64,000 bases of DNA from an uncultured Neomegalonema sp. (GCA_937990185.1 CALKBI010000041.1:1-64000); one strand, 5' to 3'; positions 52,789 through 62,441 are shown, numbered from the stretch's first letter. The notes: a model not told the origin generated them from the sequence alone. Numbers and translations: made by a program.

Positions 52789-54128
52789 GGTACTGCCATA
52801 GAATAGGTGACGGTCTGCCGCATTCTCGGGATATTTTTGACCGGCGGGGCGGTCACCGTTTCAAGCTGGTGCGGCTTTGTATTCAGTGACGTTCCGATCA
52901 ATATGAGAGCGGGCCAGAGGATATAAAGCTGGACCTCCATGTTCTCGCCGAATGAAAACAAGAGAAGCGCGAGGATTAATCCAAGGGGCAAGCGTGCTTC
53001 TTTCGTCATAATTGTCTGTTTCGACAGAACCAACAAAGTCCATATCATCGGTATCGCGAGCATGATGGCCCCGACCGTTCCTTTTACAAATAAAAGGCCG
53101 TACCATGTGTGATGGGTTCCGATCAGCATGTATTCTGTAACATGCGCGCCCGGTTCAACGATGCCATGCCCGAACCATGGCGCTTCGGTTCTCCATCTTT
53201 CTCCGGCGATGCTTTGTAAGGCGTCGCGGACGCGGGTTGAGTCTGCGCGCATGGCTCTAAACGCATAAACCGCATCGGATAAAGCAGAAATAAATCTCCC
53301 GCCAAAAACCACCATGACGCTGGCGATTGCTGTTAGGGCGAACCAGACCCATGATTTAAGGATCAATGGAAGTAAGCGTGGCAGCGAGCCGCATATAACG
53401 ACTCCCATCAGGCTCATGCGTGATTTTGTCATCAAGACAATTGCGAGTCCCGCGATAAGGCCACAGGTTTTCCAGAATTTATTTTTTTCTTCCAGCGCAC
53501 AAAGCGTTACGATCACGCCGACCAAACCGGCAAAAGGTGACCAAGGTGTATAAAACTGCCACCTTGCCGCGCCGTTTGAGGGGTCAATGGTGTAAAGGTA
53601 GACTGAGAAATATTCTGGTCCCGGACCACCGACAGCTCTGATAGGGGAGACGAAGAGCTTTTCGGGTAGACCGATTTTCGGTGCCATGATGAAGAGCGGC
53701 AAGAGCAATACTGTCTGTAAGCCCAAGACACATTGAGCGCGGATGATGAACTTGGGGCGAATGTTCAAAGACGCACCGACCATGATGAACAAGGCAAACA
53801 GCGCCCAGCCTTTGGCCCATCCAATGCTTGATTTGATCGTCTTCCCTGTGCCGAGCGAATTATCGAAATGACCGACCCACAGAACGACGAGCATCCCCAA
53901 CATGCAAATGATCCATACCCAAACGGTGGCGGGAGGTGCAGAGGCGCGAAATTCGGGTTTCATCAGCGGTGTTAGGAATAAGGAAACAGCGGTGAATCCG
54001 GCAATGCTCCACCCCAGAACCGGCCCGATGACGTAAAGCGCACCAAGCCCATAGAACAGCCATGTCAGCGTTATGATGCGATAGAGCACCCGTTCAGGTG
54101 GGGTCATGTTATTTACGATATGCGTCAT
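52785..54128 (-). CDS. O-antigen ligase/polymerase family membrane protein
   Basis: The 447-residue protein has about ten to twelve membrane helices and a large periplasmic loop (about 300-360) with the family-like [26 protein letters not shown], the region of the catalytic Arg/His in WaaL/Wzy proteins. It probably polymerises or ligates exopolysaccharide repeat units. ATG 54128 is chosen with GGAGG seven bases upstream; it overlaps the Wzz-like gene by 20 bases. Last gene of the export operon. Confidence 0.8.
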   Translation of the reverse strand: MTHIVNNMTPPERVLYRIITLTWLFYGLGALYVIGPVLGWSIAGFTAVSLFLTPLMKPEFRASAPPATVWVWIICMLGMLVVLWVGHFDNSLGTGKTIKSSIGWAKGWALFALFIMVGASLNIRPKFIIRAQCVLGLQTVLLLPLFIMAPKIGLPEKLFVSPIRAVGGPGPEYFSVYLYTIDPSNGAARWQFYTPWSPFAGLVGVIVTLCALEEKNKFWKTCGLIAGLAIVLMTKSRMSLMGVVICGSLPRLLPLILKSWVWFALTAIASVMVVFGGRFISALSDAVYAFRAMRADSTRVRDALQSIAGERWRTEAPWFGHGIVEPGAHVTEYMLIGTHHTWYGLLFVKGTVGAIMLAIPMIWTLLVLSKQTIMTKEARLPLGLILALLLFSFGENMEVQLYILWPALILIGTSLNTKPHQLETVTAPPVKNIPRMRQTVTYSMAVP

Positions 54129-55677
54129 AACTGACCTCCAGATTGCCAAACAAGCTCTGGTTCGGAATTTCGATGAGCGGTTCGTCATCGAGTGGAATTG
54201 GCTCGGTTAAAATGGAACTGATCGGTTCAAGCTGTTGGGTTTTAATGCTTTGCGGTGCGCGGCCTGAATCTGCTTTGGCTTCTTGGCTCGCCGCTGCAAT
54301 CTCGGCTGAGGGGTGCGAGAACAATCTGCCAAGCCAGCGCAGAATAGAATTGCGCGCCCAAGCGAGTGTTAAGCCACATGCAACGAAAAAGGTTCCTGCG
54401 ATGGCGGCGATCAACCCGATCTTTGTACTCGGCGATACCGGCTCGTCAGATGCGTAAGGTTGTTCTATGACTTGCGCCAGAGGATACGATGCGAAGAGGT
54501 CCGTTTTTGTCGTATCAGCCCGTGCGATGGCCGAGATGAAAACCGCTTCAGCGACCTGATGCTCACGCAGCAATCTATCGAGTTCAGCCGCTGGTTTTGA
54601 CAGGCGCTGCACTTCTGATTTCGCCTCTTTGTATTGTGCGTCCAGTTCTATGCGCTCTGCTATAAGACCATCACGGGCGGCGGCATGGTCAACCAGCGTG
54701 CTTAGCATCGTCTCGCGAGCACTGTGCGCGGATAAATCGCCCAAAGCCCGAAAAGATTTGCGGTCGAGATTGGTGAGTTTTTCGCCTCGTTGCAGCATTG
54801 GTAACGCAGCGCTGAGATAGCGGCGCTTTGCAGTCTGGTATTCCGGGTGACGGTCGCCATAATTTCGTTTGGCTTTTTCGAAGATGATCTTCGTTGCGGT
54901 TGTTTCTTCCAACAAGGCTTGAAAGACCGGATCTGCGCGTAATTTAAGGGCTGCAGCAGCACGGCTTGCACTGACACGAAGTGAAGATTCTAACGCTTTA
55001 ACTTCGCCATTACGGCGGCTGATTTCGGCATCGACATTTTGTAAACGGCGTCCGAGGGTGTCTACGAGAGCCAGTGTCTCCGAGTATTGCGTGGCGCTGG
55101 CCAAGCCGGTTTCCGCTTGAAAATTCAAAATTTCTAGCTGAGCGGCAGCGACGTTATCCTGATACTGCTTGAGTGCAGACCGGTTGGCCCCCTCGCGGCG
55201 CTCGGCATAATCTTTACGCAACCGGTCAAGTTCATCAGAGAACGAGTCGAGGAAAGCTTGGGCGTTCGCGGTTGCGCCCTCCGGACTCATGCCACGGATT
55301 GACACCATGATCAGGTTGGTTTGATCGACCAACTTGATCTTTGGCTTCGGAAAATCATTGGGTTCCAAATCGCGGGCCTCAGCGGAGGCTCTCAAAACGG
55401 TATCTGTCATCATCAGCTTGCGATAGCTCTCAACCGGGCTGAGGCGACTGCTGGCCCAAGGAGAGGAGGCCGTTGATGTTGCTTGGCCGACCTGCTCGAG
55501 ATTAACAGATGCATTCGGGCCATCGCCGGGCAAAATGATCGTCATACCAGCCGCGTATTGTTTCGGTGAAAGCGCGATGTATGAGATGGCGAGAAACCAA
55601 ATTGGTGCGATGGAAATTAAAGTGGTGAGGAGGTAACGCAGGCCTCTCCATTGTGCCCAGTTCTTGAAGATCCACAT
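54109..55677 (-). CDS. Wzz/GumC-type polysaccharide chain-length or export protein
   Basis: The 522-residue inner-membrane protein has a TM helix near residues 15-36, a long periplasmic coiled-coil region (about 130-385) and a second TM helix near 425-445. The proline-rich PYASDEPVSPSTKIGLIA before TM2 is the Wzz signature. It lacks a C-terminal tyrosine kinase domain; the cytoplasmic tail is short. It would bridge to the Wza-type exporter encoded upstream. Confidence 0.85.
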   Translation of the reverse strand: MWIFKNWAQWRGLRYLLTTLISIAPIWFLAISYIALSPKQYAAGMTIILPGDGPNASVNLEQVGQATSTASSPWASSRLSPVESYRKLMMTDTVLRASAEARDLEPNDFPKPKIKLVDQTNLIMVSIRGMSPEGATANAQAFLDSFSDELDRLRKDYAERREGANRSALKQYQDNVAAAQLEILNFQAETGLASATQYSETLALVDTLGRRLQNVDAEISRRNGEVKALESSLRVSASRAAAALKLRADPVFQALLEETTATKIIFEKAKRNYGDRHPEYQTAKRRYLSAALPMLQRGEKLTNLDRKSFRALGDLSAHSARETMLSTLVDHAAARDGLIAERIELDAQYKEAKSEVQRLSKPAAELDRLLREHQVAEAVFISAIARADTTKTDLFASYPLAQVIEQPYASDEPVSPSTKIGLIAAIAGTFFVACGLTLAWARNSILRWLGRLFSHPSAEIAAASQEAKADSGRAPQSIKTQQLEPISSILTEPIPLDDEPLIEIPNQSLFGNLEVSYDAYRK

Positions 55678-57155
55678 TAGAGAACTCCCAGTAACAGAGG
55701 TGCGGGCGCAATAACTTCGATGAATGAGCGGACGACATCGCGGGCATTTGTGACGTTGCTGTCATAGCAAGCCAGCGCATCACCGGGCATCAACACAGGA
55801 TCATGATTGTCCCGGTCAGCACGGCGAACAAGGTTTTCGATTTGACGCTCGATGACCTCGGAACGACCCGTTTCCGGATTCTGGGATATAAGCACAGCCC
55901 AGCGGTCGGCATTTGTAAGCTGTGTACCGCCGACGCAGTTCATGCGTACAAGAGCTTGCAACATCCGAGTCCCGTATTTGACCTCGCGAACATCAGAATC
56001 ATTGGCAGATTGTGCGTTGCTTTGTGCTGGAACTGTCAGGTTCGAGACATGGATTTTGATGCCTTTACGAGTGACGGCAGTTGGGCGGGCTAAACCGGGT
56101 TGAAAGCAATAGAGCGACGGGATGCTGATCTGATCACCGGCGAGCAACATCGGGTCATAGAAACTTTTGTTGATAGCGGCAGGACGCAGATCGATCCGCC
56201 ATGTCTTACCGGCGCGCTTTAACAGAATGCGTTGCGTATCCGCGTCGGGGCGCAGACCTGCTGCCCCTTGAAGTGCGGCAATAATGCCGCGTCCATATGT
56301 AGGATCACCGAATGCGTCTTGCCTTGCCAGATCGCGGCTTTCAGCGGAACGTATGCCAATCTCGGTGGTTCCCGGCTCGAAGACCGCGCCATCAAGATGA
56401 ACACGAACGCCTGCACGTTCCAGAATTTTGACACTGACGCTGGGGGATGCGCGATAGAGTTTTTCTGTCATTAAGGCTTCGGCGAGATTTTCTGTAAGAG
56501 CGTCTGCCGTGATGCCATGTGCTTTAAGAGGCTGAAGGCGGGGTAAGCGCAACGCGCCATCGTCTTCCAGCTCGTAATCACCGGACAATAATGCATCGTC
56601 GTTGATCACGACGCGGAGCAGGTCGCCGCGCGAAATGACGTTCTCACCGGAAAGGCGGGGCAGCAAAGGGATGTTATCAAATTGAACATTCGGTTTGCAT
56701 TTTTGGAGTAAGGATTCGGTACTGTTGGTAGCCGCTTCACGTTCGGGGAAAGCACGCTGAGTTTGCTGAAAGCCACCGACTGAGGTTATTGGCGTGTCAT
56801 TGCGGGGTGCTTCAATTGCAGCACACCCCACGGCCATTAAGCCACCCATCACAATGAATGCAGGCCGTTGCATGAGGAACAGGCAGCCGATTGTGATGCC
56901 TATCGCGTTTGCGAGAAGATCGTCGAAGGATGTCGAACGATCCGGGGTTAAGGCTTGCAGGTATTCCAACGCTACGCCGAGGCTGAAGACTGCAATAGCG
57001 ATATCAATCAACCGCCCATCCAAACGCCGCGCCGCGAAGATCATCAATGCGCCGTATGCACCGGCATGGGCGATCCCGTCCGGTAGTCCAAGGTTAAAGA
57101 AACCTTGAGGGCAAAGGGAGAGCGTGAGGATGATGCCGAACAGGATCATGGGCAT
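55677..57155 (-). CDS. VanZ-like / Wza polysaccharide export fusion protein
   Basis: The protein has 492 residues from ATG 57155 (GGAG six bases upstream; a TTG at 57167 is less likely). Residues 1-95 are a VanZ-like membrane unit of about four helices (LPDGIAHAGAYGALM, ALEYLQALTPDRSTSFDDLLANAIG). A further hydrophobic stretch ends in a lipobox-like MAVGC at about 107-111, followed by the Wza-type export domain (SRGDLLRVVINDDALLSGDYELEDDG) and SLBB-like repeats to the C terminus. Wza is normally an outer-membrane lipoprotein, so here its signal region appears merged with VanZ. First gene of the export operon. Confidence 0.8.
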   Translation of the reverse strand: MPMILFGIILTLSLCPQGFFNLGLPDGIAHAGAYGALMIFAARRLDGRLIDIAIAVFSLGVALEYLQALTPDRSTSFDDLLANAIGITIGCLFLMQRPAFIVMGGLMAVGCAAIEAPRNDTPITSVGGFQQTQRAFPEREAATNSTESLLQKCKPNVQFDNIPLLPRLSGENVISRGDLLRVVINDDALLSGDYELEDDGALRLPRLQPLKAHGITADALTENLAEALMTEKLYRASPSVSVKILERAGVRVHLDGAVFEPGTTEIGIRSAESRDLARQDAFGDPTYGRGIIAALQGAAGLRPDADTQRILLKRAGKTWRIDLRPAAINKSFYDPMLLAGDQISIPSLYCFQPGLARPTAVTRKGIKIHVSNLTVPAQSNAQSANDSDVREVKYGTRMLQALVRMNCVGGTQLTNADRWAVLISQNPETGRSEVIERQIENLVRRADRDNHDPVLMPGDALACYDSNVTNARDVVRSFIEVIAPAPLLLGVL

Positions 57156-57194
57156 GGGAAGCTCCAAAGCGAGTTGATTTACGCTTAGGTGCTT

Positions 57195-57210
57195 CGCAAA
57201 CCGCGAACCA
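57195..57210 (-). promoter_or_regulatory. Candidate sigma-54 promoter of the export operon
   Basis: On the minus strand TGGTTCG-CGGT-TTGCG matches the -24/-12 consensus TGGCACG-N4-TTGCA at nine of twelve positions, with the invariant GG and GC correctly spaced. It lies about 40 bp upstream of the VanZ-Wza start. The gene just upstream encodes a sigma-54 activator. Confidence 0.5.
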
Positions 57211-57262
57211 AAACTTATCTATCTGTTTTATATGGATTTATGTAAGTGTTAACCGTGATGCT

Positions 57263-57310
57263 TTGCGAATTGCGAATGCGTTATGCGCGGCTGTTTTGCA
57301 TTACGCAACG
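57263..57310. promoter_or_regulatory. Candidate activator sites upstream of the export operon
   Basis: Two elements, TTGCGAATTGCGAA (57263-57276) and TTTGCATTACGCAACG (57295-57310), lie 50-100 bp upstream of the sigma-54-like promoter. Near-identical elements occur upstream of the kinase operon at 62298-62363. The second overlaps the 3' end of the activator gene. Confidence 0.5.
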
Positions 57311-58740
57311 TCTGTTGCCGCCTCCCACGCTTCTCTGCGGCGGTATATCGTCGAGGGGCTGACACCAAGAATTCTGGATGCTTTGGGGATGCTGCCTCCG
57401 CAGGACGCAATGGTTGCTTCGATCAAGGCGCGTTCGATCACCGCTAGCTCTTCTCCGACGAGTGCTGTGATCCGTTTTTCCAAACTAGCAATGTTGTCAT
57501 CTGGTTGCGTGTCCGCAGGAATAGGTGTGCTAGAGGATGGCGTAGGGGTTTCAGCAAAAGATGTATCAAGCTCGTTGGGCAGCATAGCGTTGGTGACAAG
57601 CGGGCCTTCATGTACCGCTGCAATCATCCGCATTAGATTTTCAAGCTGGCGTACATTTCCGGGCCAACGCATCCCCATGAGATTCGCCGTCGCCAAGGAG
57701 TCAAAATCAGCAAGGTCTTTGCCTTCATCTTTCGAGAATTTTTTTAGGAAGTGCCGAGCCAGTACCATGATATCCGTTCCACGATCCCGCAATGGGGGCA
57801 GGTGAATAGGTACGACATATAACCGGAAGAAAAGGTCTTCTCTGAATCGTTTTGCCCGGACTTCAATCGCCGGGTCACGGTTGGTTGCGCAGATGATGCG
57901 TACATCGACGGGAACAGGACGCGTTGCACCGACCGGGGTAACGGTCGATGTCTGTAAAAACCTGAGGAGCTTTGTTTGTAGTGACAAATCCATCTCGCAA
58001 AGCTCGTCAAGAAACAAAGTTCCGCCATGCGCGGCGCGGGCTGCGCCTAATTGATCTGAAATTGCGCCGGAGAATGATCCTTTCAGGTGACCAAAGACTT
58101 CCGACTCGAGCAATTCAGATGGTATTGCACCGCAGTTCAGGGCGATGAACGGTTTATTTGCCCGACCACTAACGCGGTGAATCGCCTGAGCACAAACTTC
58201 TTTGCCCGTGCCGCTTTCGCCGGTGATAAAGACCGTTGCGGTGGATCGCCCAACTTGCTCGATGCGCTCATAGACAGATTTCATGGCAGGGGATGCGCCG
58301 ATAAACCCGTTGAATGCCGGAGCTTCTGTTTTGCTATTGGCCGGTTCCGGTTTGCGAGAAACAGCGTTTTGCTTGGTTTCGGCTGCATTGCGCGCAGAGG
58401 CGACAAAAGCAGATTCCGAAAACGGTTTTACCATGAAATCAAAAGCACCGAGGCGCATGGCTTCAACGGCGCGATTGATTGATCCATCAGCGGTCATGAC
58501 CACAGAAAACGTATCCGGCGTTTGCTTGCTGGCGTACTCTAGTAAATCAAGGCCGCTGCCATCCGGGAGCATTAAATCGAGCAATAAGACGTCATGTTTG
58601 CCACGCTCTATTTCGGCGCGACCTTCAGTAGCGGTTCCCGCAACAGTGACGTCGAACCCGTCCCGTTCCAGCAATTTTTGATACATCATTGCCATCGACC
58701 GGGTGTCTTCCACCAAGAGGGCGCTGAACTTCTTGCTCAT
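57301..58740 (-). CDS. NtrC-type sigma-54-dependent response regulator
   Basis: The 479-residue protein has a receiver domain (1-120; phosphoacceptor Asp in DVLLLDLMLPDGSG, about 56), an AAA+ domain (about 145-380; Walker A GESGTGKE, Walker B GGTLFLDELCEMD) and a C-terminal Fis-type HTH (about 430-475; GSIPKASRILGVSPSTIYRRR). The sigma-54 contact loop reads GSFSGA instead of GAFTGA. Its ATG overlaps the hybrid kinase stop, so it is the end of the phosphorelay operon. Likely targets are the export operon and its own operon. Confidence 0.93.
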   Translation of the reverse strand: MSKKFSALLVEDTRSMAMMYQKLLERDGFDVTVAGTATEGRAEIERGKHDVLLLDLMLPDGSGLDLLEYASKQTPDTFSVVMTADGSINRAVEAMRLGAFDFMVKPFSESAFVASARNAAETKQNAVSRKPEPANSKTEAPAFNGFIGASPAMKSVYERIEQVGRSTATVFITGESGTGKEVCAQAIHRVSGRANKPFIALNCGAIPSELLESEVFGHLKGSFSGAISDQLGAARAAHGGTLFLDELCEMDLSLQTKLLRFLQTSTVTPVGATRPVPVDVRIICATNRDPAIEVRAKRFREDLFFRLYVVPIHLPPLRDRGTDIMVLARHFLKKFSKDEGKDLADFDSLATANLMGMRWPGNVRQLENLMRMIAAVHEGPLVTNAMLPNELDTSFAETPTPSSSTPIPADTQPDDNIASLEKRITALVGEELAVIERALIEATIASCGGSIPKASRILGVSPSTIYRRREAWEAATDVA

Positions 58741-60647
58741 TAGGAGGCCTCCAGAAACTGGTCGAGGGCTGTCATTGTCTCGCCCAATGCGCTGTCCAAA
58801 TCGATGACGCCTTGTGCCAATCCGTCTTGTGTCGATGAATGTGCGCGGGTATTCAGAGACTCGGCATAAGATTGCGCTTTATGCGCGCCGATTGCTCCTG
58901 TGACGCTGATCGCGATATGTGTCGTTTTGCGGATGAGTTCCGCATCGCGCTTCGGCTTGGAAAGAGCTTGCCTCAGCGATGTTATGTCTTTCACGAATTC
59001 CGCTGCGAGATCGCGAAAATCTTTATCTCCAAGCGTTTCCCGTAATGAAGTGAGGCGTTGAGGATCAATCGCTGCGTCGGTCTGATTTTTATCTTGTTGG
59101 ATTTCGCCGGATGGCTCCGCGCTGAGAACGGACTTGAGAACGACTTCAAAGTCTCCTCGTCCGGAAATCGGTTTGGCGAGGATCGTATTAGCTCCGGCAG
59201 CCATGATTTCATCTTTCTGCGAACGGATCGCAAAGGCGGTGAAACCAATCAGCGGCGTGTCTTTGTTTGGCCCATGTCCCGAGCGAATAGCGCGCATGGC
59301 GTCTTTGCCATTCATTTTAGGCAAGTCGATATCCATGAAGATCACGTCGAACCCGATGCTTTCTGCGGTGTGAAGGCCGCTTTCACCGTCGGAGCAAACC
59401 GTCACGTCGCAACCCAATTGTTCCAAAAAACGCGTTGCAATGAGTTGGTTCGTAGCGTTGTCTTCGACCAAGAGAGCGCTTTTCCCGTCAAATTTTAAAT
59501 GAGACTCACTCACATCCGAATGAATGGGTTCATCGTCGGTGCGACATTCAAAGAATGTCACCTCAATATGAGCCCCGCCTTCAGGAGATGCGCTGAGAGC
59601 AACTGTGCCGTTGAGTTTTTCAACGAGTGTTTTAACAATTGTCAGGCCAAGCCCTGCGCCGTCTGAACTTTGTCCATCGGGTCGAACAAACGGCTCGAAT
59701 GCGGTTGATAGGGCTTCGGGTAGAAAACCTTTCCCCGTGTCAGACACAATGATTTTGAGGTCATCCTTACGGTCCCCGGCAATTTGTATCGCGACATTTG
59801 CACCGGGCGCGTACTTCATTGCATTTGCGAGTAGATTGCCCAGGACTTGCCGGAGCCTTGCCATGTCGATGCTAACGGTGGATGGGGCTGTTTCTTCAAC
59901 AGTGACTGAAAAATTCATCGCTTCGTTTTCGAAACGTGCAGCCCAAGATTGGGTGATTTCACTGGCGATTTCTGCGACCCTTACAGGGGCTTTCGCAATC
60001 TCGATCTCACCTGACTCAAGTCGCGCAAAATCGAGCGTGTCATTTAACAATCGCCTAAGTTGATGCGCCGATGAATTTATTGCCTCAACAAGTTCGCTTT
60101 CGCGTTCCGGCATCCCTTCGCGGTCGAGCAGTGCAACCGATGCTGTGACCCCGCCGACGGCGGTGCGCATGTCATGTGCCAACATTGAGATGACAAAAGA
60201 TTTGGCAACATTAGCGCGCTCAGCTTTTTCGCGTGCTTCTTTGATTTCGGCGTCGCGTTGATTGCGCTCGGTGAGATCACGCAAGAATGAGAGGAATACC
60301 TCACCGTCGCTGGTTTTAAGTATTGAAAGGCCCAGCTCTACGGGGATTTCATGACCATCCGCATGGAGCCCATCAATTTCTACTTTGCCGCCAATTAAAG
60401 TCCTTACTCCGGTGTCGATATAACGCTTCATTCCAGCGGTGTGTGCGTCTCTGTAACGTTCGGGGACAATCAGTTCGACCATTGGCCGCCCGATAGCATA
60501 CGTTACAGAATAGCCGAACAGTTCTTCCGCACGCTCGTTAAAGGCGACAACTGTACCTTCATGATTGACGGCGACCACAGCGTCTAGCGCCGTGCAACAG
60601 ATCGCTTCAATCATGGATTTGTCTTGAGAGTGAAGCAGACTTGTCAT
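58740..60647 (-). CDS. Hybrid sensor histidine kinase (PAS-HisKA-HATPase-REC-Hpt)
   Basis: The 635-residue soluble kinase has a PAS domain (about 12-125), HisKA with phospho-His in MLAHDMRTAVGG, HATPase with NLLANAMKYAP, DTGKGF and GAGLGLTI, a receiver domain with Asp in DVIFMDIDLPKMNG (about 437), and a C-terminal Hpt-like domain with THIAISVTGAIGAH. All phosphorelay steps sit in one chain. It overlaps the upstream kinase gene by four bases and the regulator gene by one. Confidence 0.92.
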   Translation of the reverse strand: MTSLLHSQDKSMIEAICCTALDAVVAVNHEGTVVAFNERAEELFGYSVTYAIGRPMVELIVPERYRDAHTAGMKRYIDTGVRTLIGGKVEIDGLHADGHEIPVELGLSILKTSDGEVFLSFLRDLTERNQRDAEIKEAREKAERANVAKSFVISMLAHDMRTAVGGVTASVALLDREGMPERESELVEAINSSAHQLRRLLNDTLDFARLESGEIEIAKAPVRVAEIASEITQSWAARFENEAMNFSVTVEETAPSTVSIDMARLRQVLGNLLANAMKYAPGANVAIQIAGDRKDDLKIIVSDTGKGFLPEALSTAFEPFVRPDGQSSDGAGLGLTIVKTLVEKLNGTVALSASPEGGAHIEVTFFECRTDDEPIHSDVSESHLKFDGKSALLVEDNATNQLIATRFLEQLGCDVTVCSDGESGLHTAESIGFDVIFMDIDLPKMNGKDAMRAIRSGHGPNKDTPLIGFTAFAIRSQKDEIMAAGANTILAKPISGRGDFEVVLKSVLSAEPSGEIQQDKNQTDAAIDPQRLTSLRETLGDKDFRDLAAEFVKDITSLRQALSKPKRDAELIRKTTHIAISVTGAIGAHKAQSYAESLNTRAHSSTQDGLAQGVIDLDSALGETMTALDQFLEAS

Positions 60648-62146
60648 GCGGCAATTTCCATATCGCTGGGGTCTTTGGCGAGCGCCGAATATACGGCTCG
60701 CATAATATCATCGGGTGTCGCTGCATTCTCATCGACTAGATTGGAACTTGGACCAATCCCACAAGCGATGAGGGCTGCTTCGGGGTGCTCATTCGAGAGC
60801 TTTAAGAATGTCTTGGAATCTTGAGAGACCTCAGCAAGAATGAGGTTAACAGAGGACGTGGTGTTATCGACAACGGTGATGCCATTCGTCTTCAAAAGCG
60901 CCTCGTACATATGACGGAGTGCTTTGGAACTAAAAGACAGTTTAGCGGAGAGCTTAACGATCTCGACCGGTATAGTCACGATCCGCTTTGTTTCCCACGG
61001 TATGACTTTTCCGCCGAGACGTTCGAGGATTCCTCGTGCAAGCGTTTCGCCAAAGGCATCATGAGGTAAAATAACGTCAGTCTCGATGCCTATCGAGAGC
61101 AAGTCTTCGTTTAGGGAGATTGTTAAATGAACAAGCTTAGCGCCGCCACGCTGTAATGCATTTCCTATCGTGTATGAAAGCGCGTTTGTTATGCGCTCAT
61201 AATCACACCTGAGGAAAAAATCACTCTGCAACTGACCCGAGAACCGTAAGTCTGCTTGATGGCGTTTAATCTGCGGAGCCAGCGTTTTCTCAATCGCTTC
61301 GACGAAATCTTCGAGGCGAAACAGTGTTGGTTTGATTTCAAGTTTTTCATCAGCGTTGAGATCAACTGCATCACTGACAAGATTTGAAAGACGATGGGCG
61401 GATGCTTGTGCTTCGTCAATCAGAGACGTGCGAGTTTTATGATCTGTCTCTTCCCGTAATAATGCGATGGAACCCAACACACCGTTGAGCGGCGTGCGAA
61501 CTTCGTGACTCATCATTTCAAAAAACTTTTTGCGGCTCGATGCAGCAGATTTTGCGTCTTGTATAAGTGCGGTGTTTATCTTTGCCTGCCGCGTTGAAAG
61601 AAAAGTCAACGCCATCGCGACAATGAGAGAAAGTATGAGGGCGGCTGTGGTTAGCATGAGGCTCTGGCGTATCGAATTCCGTATGCCGGCAATGCGCTTT
61701 TGGTCATTCGCAAGGGTTTGTGTGGTTGTCTCGCGCAATTCGTTTTCGAAGCCTCGCAAGGCTTTTGACACTTCTAAGAGCTTTGCAAGCGAACTGTCAG
61801 AAAGGTTGTCGATGGTGGGTTGGATGTTCGATAGCAACGTCGACAGATTTGAATGATATATCTCGTCCGTTAACCCGGGAAGATTGGCATTTTTAGTTTT
61901 GGCTTTCAATTTCTTGAAGCGGTTTTTGATCTCTTCGGTTCTGGTTCCGGGTTGTAAGAAATGTTGGGCGATATCAACTTGAAGGGCGCTAAATTCGCGT
62001 TCGATCTGAACACGAGGCCAGAACAGATTTTCCTGTGACGCAGCCTGCAATGTCTTGAGATCTGCGCGTGTCGATATCACGCCGAGAACGACAGCGCTGA
62101 TAAGTGCGGCGAGGGCGAGGCCAACTCCAAAAGGCAAGGATTTCAT
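60644..62146 (-). CDS. Membrane sensor histidine kinase with degenerate ATPase domain
   Basis: The 500-residue protein has TM helices near 6-26 and 163-187 with a helical periplasmic sensor between them. HisKA is intact (MMSHEVRTPLNGVLGS, His about 218). The following HATPase-like domain keeps a weak N-box (ITNALSYTIGNALQ), but where DxGxG and GxGLG motifs are expected it reads IGIETDVILPHDAFGETLARGILERLGG. The last 110 residues resemble a receiver-like fold without a clear acceptor Asp. It may be a sensor that controls the adjacent hybrid kinase rather than an active kinase. Confidence 0.85.
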   Translation of the reverse strand: MKSLPFGVGLALAALISAVVLGVISTRADLKTLQAASQENLFWPRVQIEREFSALQVDIAQHFLQPGTRTEEIKNRFKKLKAKTKNANLPGLTDEIYHSNLSTLLSNIQPTIDNLSDSSLAKLLEVSKALRGFENELRETTTQTLANDQKRIAGIRNSIRQSLMLTTAALILSLIVAMALTFLSTRQAKINTALIQDAKSAASSRKKFFEMMSHEVRTPLNGVLGSIALLREETDHKTRTSLIDEAQASAHRLSNLVSDAVDLNADEKLEIKPTLFRLEDFVEAIEKTLAPQIKRHQADLRFSGQLQSDFFLRCDYERITNALSYTIGNALQRGGAKLVHLTISLNEDLLSIGIETDVILPHDAFGETLARGILERLGGKVIPWETKRIVTIPVEIVKLSAKLSFSSKALRHMYEALLKTNGITVVDNTTSSVNLILAEVSQDSKTFLKLSNEHPEAALIACGIGPSSNLVDENAATPDDIMRAVYSALAKDPSDMEIAA

Positions 62147-62270
62147 TGTTCGCCCGACCTAACTGGCCGCACGCGCCACATGACCTTATCCCGCATATAT
62201 CGCTGTACTTGACGCATCAGGGGTTCTCCTCATTGAAAGCCGCCAGTTTCGTGCGACCGTCAATGATACA

Positions 62271-62287
62271 CAGCAAAAAATACGCCC
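62271..62287 (-). promoter_or_regulatory. Candidate sigma-54 promoter of the kinase operon
   Basis: The minus strand reads GGGC-GTATTTTTTGCTG, giving GG and GC at -24/-12 spacing with a T tract before TTGC, as in strong sigma-54 promoters. The 5' leader to the kinase start would be about 115 bases. Confidence 0.4.
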
Positions 62288-62297
62288 ATGAGTTTCA

Positions 62298-62363
62298 TTG
62301 CAAATTGCAAATAATTCGTTGCGAAATGCGAAGAAAATTGAGTCAAATTTGCATTTTGCAACG
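62298..62363. promoter_or_regulatory. Candidate activator sites upstream of the kinase operon
   Basis: Three elements occur: TTGCAAATTGCAAA (62298-62311), CGTTGCGAAATGCGAA (62317-62332), and TTTGCATTTTGCAACG (62348-62363), the last two being inverted relatives. The first and third match the elements upstream of the export operon. The rest of the 295-bp gap between the kinase gene and galU shows no gene. Confidence 0.5.
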
Positions 62364-62441
62364 AATAATGCGTTGGGTTTTATGGAATTTCACCCGAGGA
62401 AGAACAAGAGAGTTAGCGGTTAATTTTTAGAAGTTATTAAC

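Noticed and set aside
54109-55677. Bacterial tyrosine kinase fused to the Wzz protein
   Set aside because: No Walker A/B motifs or Tyr-rich tail after the second membrane helix.
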